Positions 61,301-64,000 of a DNA stretch of 64,000 nt are shown here, piece after piece. Source of the DNA: Moringa oleifera (Eukaryota > Streptophyta > Magnoliopsida > Brassicales > Moringaceae); the NCBI GenBank assembly GCA_021397835.1, contig JAJFZO010000344.1, positions 6,572,001-6,636,000 of the forward strand, read 5' to 3'. The notes under the pieces were generated by a model. It saw only the letters and a list, made by a program, of their open reading frames with translations, was not told the origin of the DNA and did no database searches. The position numbers and the translations under genes were made by a program. Numbering within the stretch: position 1 is the stretch's first letter; the number at the start of each line of letters is the position of its first letter.

Positions 61301-63507
61301 GTCTAGATTATGAAAGTGGAGACAGTAAGGTGTCGAAGGTAAAGCTAGCTGCTGTAGCAGCTCAAGGTGTTTCTGAACTTATGCCTTCAGAGGTTGCCAA
61401 GGCATTTTGGGGTGCCGACAAGCCTTCTTCAAAGGTAAAATTTAACTTTGATCCATTTGATTGAAAATTTGGATTTGTGCATGTCTGAAATTTGATGCTG
61501 ACATGTTTTATGGTCTTCTGTTTTCGATGAGGCTCTTAAGACAATACGGTTACAAACTAGTTGTTACTGTAGCATTTGAAGTCTTGTGGCTTTGCATTTC
61601 AAAATATAAAATCAGGACAGCTTGTGTAAGTTCTTGGTTTCTTAATAAGCTTGTAACTAAGATGTTTTAGCATTAATGTCGTCCGGCTCGGAGATAGAGT
61701 TAAATGCTTCACTTACACCTTTGTAAATATTTCAGTCGATGCTTAAAGGTCCTTATTTCACGATATGTTAATCAACTGCCGCTGATGCTTGAAATTTTGT
61801 AGTGTCCTAAAATTCTTGCATATGATCATGTCTTTTGTCACCATGGCTACTTTTTACTTCAACTATATGCTTGTCTTGACCTTAGTTGATTAAGTGTCAA
61901 CCGTTTAACTTGTCCTAGGTTTCCAGAGATGTGCGTGAGATCATCAAACTTGCTGTTAGTCAGGCGCAGAAACGAAGCAGGCTATCTGAGTATACAACTT
62001 TTAACCGCATTAATACTTCCCAAGGCAATTTGGATCCATTTGATGGTCAGTGGACCTATAAATCTTATGCTTTTTCTCCCACTAATTTACCAAAAAAAAA
62101 ATATCTTTTGAGATTGAGCCCTGCTGTCTGAAGTGTAGGTCTCTACGTTGGTGCATTTGGTCCATATGGCACTGAAGTAGTGCAACTTAGACGTAAATAT
62201 GGTCGCTGGAGTGGAGCAGATGATGCAACTGCTGATGTGGAGTTCTTTGAATATGTTGAGGCTGTGAAGTTAACTGGAGATCTAAATGTTCCTGCTGGCC
62301 AGGTTTGATACTCCTGATATTTCTTGATAAAATAGTTGTTCTGGTGTTCCTACTGCAAGCAATCACGTGAAATCTTATACGCATGTAATGTCATTTGTGC
62401 TAATTCATGTACCTCCTTGGTTTATAGGTGACATTTCGTGCCAAAATTGGGAAAGGGACTCGGCTAGCAAACCGAGGAATGTATCCAGATGAACTGGGAG
62501 TGGTATGAATACTTGTGATATCTCTTGCCTCTCTCATCTTATCTTCCTCTCCCCCTTCCAACTATTATTTTCCTTCTTTTTTTTTCTCTCTGTTTGGCCT
62601 TCTGCTGAGAATAAATTTTTGTCATTATTCAATCCGTAGCTGCCTTCCCTAAACCCCCTCCCCCTCTCCCCCTTCTCTCTATTTTCTGATTCTTGGAACT
62701 TAGACAATCTTGCTATGCTTGGACCTATTGAAAGTAGGTGGCATACACATGCCCCATATGCATGGAAGGGGAAGTGACCTTCCATCTGTCACATTAAGTA
62801 CTCTTCATCAGGCTTCTCGTTACCAGCCCCATTTAAGTCTAACTGTATTTGCTTTGGGCAGGTTGCCTATAAGCTACCCTATTTTGATTTTATAATAACC
62901 AACACAGATATAATGTAATGTACGAATTATGCTTCCTTTTTCTAGTTGTAAGACGCTCATTCATGCTTCTTCTTCAACATTTTTGAGACAAAAAAAAATA
63001 TACCAGCAACCAAACTAAGAACTTCAAGTTATTTTGCTTCCTTTTTGGGCTCTGATTTTTTTACTGATACCCTTTGTTTGTCAATTATACTTTCTTGTGA
63101 TAATGGCCTTATAACTAGGAACGCAATTGAGCTTCATTGAACAGTAGTTTGGTCACTTTGCACATTCTCAAAATACGATTCTTAATAATTTGCAGATTGC
63201 AAGTCACAAAGGCCAAGGAAGAATAGCTGAGTTTGGGTTTCGAAATCCCAAATGGGTAGAAGGCGAGCTTCTACAACTCAATGGCAAGGTAATAAAACTG
63301 TCAAAGATGATAGCTTGCATATCTTCTTCATACAACCCTACTGTTGAATTTGGTACACATATTTTTCCTTAAAACATTTCCATCTCTCTTGGTGGTTCTA
63401 TGCAGGGCATCGGACCATATGTCAAGGGCGCAGATCTTGGTTTTCTTTATGTTGTCCCTGAGCAAAGTTTCCTTGTGCTGTTCAACCGCTTAAAACTACC
63501 AGACTGA
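58336..63507 (+). CDS. EX1: EXECUTER1, thylakoid singlet-oxygen signalling protein
   Basis: Eleven exons: 58336-58659, 59448-59564, 59636-59701, 59949-60055, 60126-60207, 60736-61434, 61919-62045, 62139-62302, 62428-62502, 63196-63288 and 63406-63507, in frame, 651 residues. Residues 1-65 are a Ser/Thr/Arg-rich plastid transit peptide. A UVR domain lies at about 109-144 ([19 protein letters not shown]), followed by the conserved GWWVGYP segment. Exon 6 encodes a long acidic linker and the start of the C-terminal domain. The C-terminal singlet-oxygen sensor domain (DUF3506) ends [14 protein letters not shown], where Trp607 is the likely counterpart of the oxidised Trp643 of Arabidopsis EX1, then [16 protein letters not shown]1 sits at grana margins near PSII repair sites; its oxidation and FtsH-dependent loss trigger retrograde signalling. 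The gene is complete. Confidence 0.96.
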
Positions 63508-64000
63508 GCTGCGTCCTATCTTGCGAGAGATCAAGCATCTAGCGCAGAAGAAAATTCTCCACTATACGAATATTAAAGAATAGATGTATCACTTGATTTC
63601 TTTTCCTCTTTAAATCTTGGGGGCGAGGGTGTGGTGTTTGGCATTTTTCCTTGTATGCCTTTGTACGATTAAGTTTTCCCCTTCCCTCTCCCCACTTTTT
63701 CTGAATGTAAATTGTCTCTGCAAACTGAGGTAGTAAAGCTTGACAAGTAATGATACCATGCCCTGGTTTCTTTGACTCAGAAAATAATACAATGTGGATC
63801 ACGGGGGGACAAAGTCAAAGTGCTTGATCCTTTGCCCCATACTTTGTGAGATTCCTCACGTGATCTCTGTTAGAATATTGCTTGCTTATTTGCCTCAGAT
63901 TCTTGTGCTGTAATCAGATTCTTCAGAGTTTTATGAGCTAATGATTGTATGAAGATGCCATTAGGACCTGCAAATTTAGTTGAAGTGCTTTGAGAATCGC
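63508..64000 (+). other. EX1 3' flank to window end
   Basis: Probably the EX1 3' untranslated region for the first few hundred bases. No further gene is recognised before the window ends. Confidence 0.5.

Overview
This is nuclear DNA from a flowering plant, most likely a woody eudicot. Genes are split by many GT-AG introns, introns and spacers are AT-rich, CT/GA microsatellites sit in leaders, and remnants of a plant LINE and a Ty1/copia element are present. Most genes closely resemble Arabidopsis families. The species cannot be fixed from the sequence. I find ten protein-coding genes, all apparently intact. Gene models were built by joining exons by eye at splice sites and keeping frame.

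Layout. 1-5010: promoter and a six-exon Raf-like kinase (MRK1 type, +). 7090-7518: single-exon ATL-type RING-H2 ubiquitin ligase (+). 9443-11017: two-exon gene for the tiny proteasome/BRCA2-associated protein DSS1 (-). About 11640-16950: decayed LINE (-) with endonuclease, reverse transcriptase and zinc-binding RT tail. 17333-19348: intronless U-box/ARM ligase PUB18/19 (-), with three CACGTG boxes upstream. 22219-25722: eleven-exon mitochondrial ALDH2B (-). 25723-30926: AT-rich spacer with a three-copy tandem repeat. 30927-31775: three-exon bHLH factor (-). 33559-40962: one old copia insertion (-) bounded by a 5-bp target duplication, partly duplicated in tandem and lacking its RT core. 40963-43640: AT-rich desert with a foldback element. 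44525-46526: BURP protein of the polygalacturonase beta-subunit type (-). 48703-50614: plastid protein with a histidine-phosphatase fold but neither catalytic histidine (+). 53388-57456: SIS3-type membrane RING ligase (+). 58336-63507: EXECUTER1, the singlet-oxygen signalling protein of thylakoids (+).

The genes do not form an operon or cluster pathway. Three are ubiquitin ligases (ATL, PUB18/19, SIS3) and one belongs to the proteasome lid (DSS1). PUB18/19 and SIS3 are tied to ABA or sugar responses in Arabidopsis. EX1 and the phosphatase-like protein are both plastid proteins. From memory, Arabidopsis keeps ALDH2B4 next to SIS3, and PUB18 near a related bHLH gene, so the window may preserve an ancestral gene neighbourhood.

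The most interesting items are the phosphatase-like protein (RHG changed to RAG, second His changed to Pro, twin-arginine lumenal targeting), the microhomology-joined tandem duplication inside the copia element, a family of AT-rich foldback elements, and an in-frame duplication of the PUB18/19 start region.
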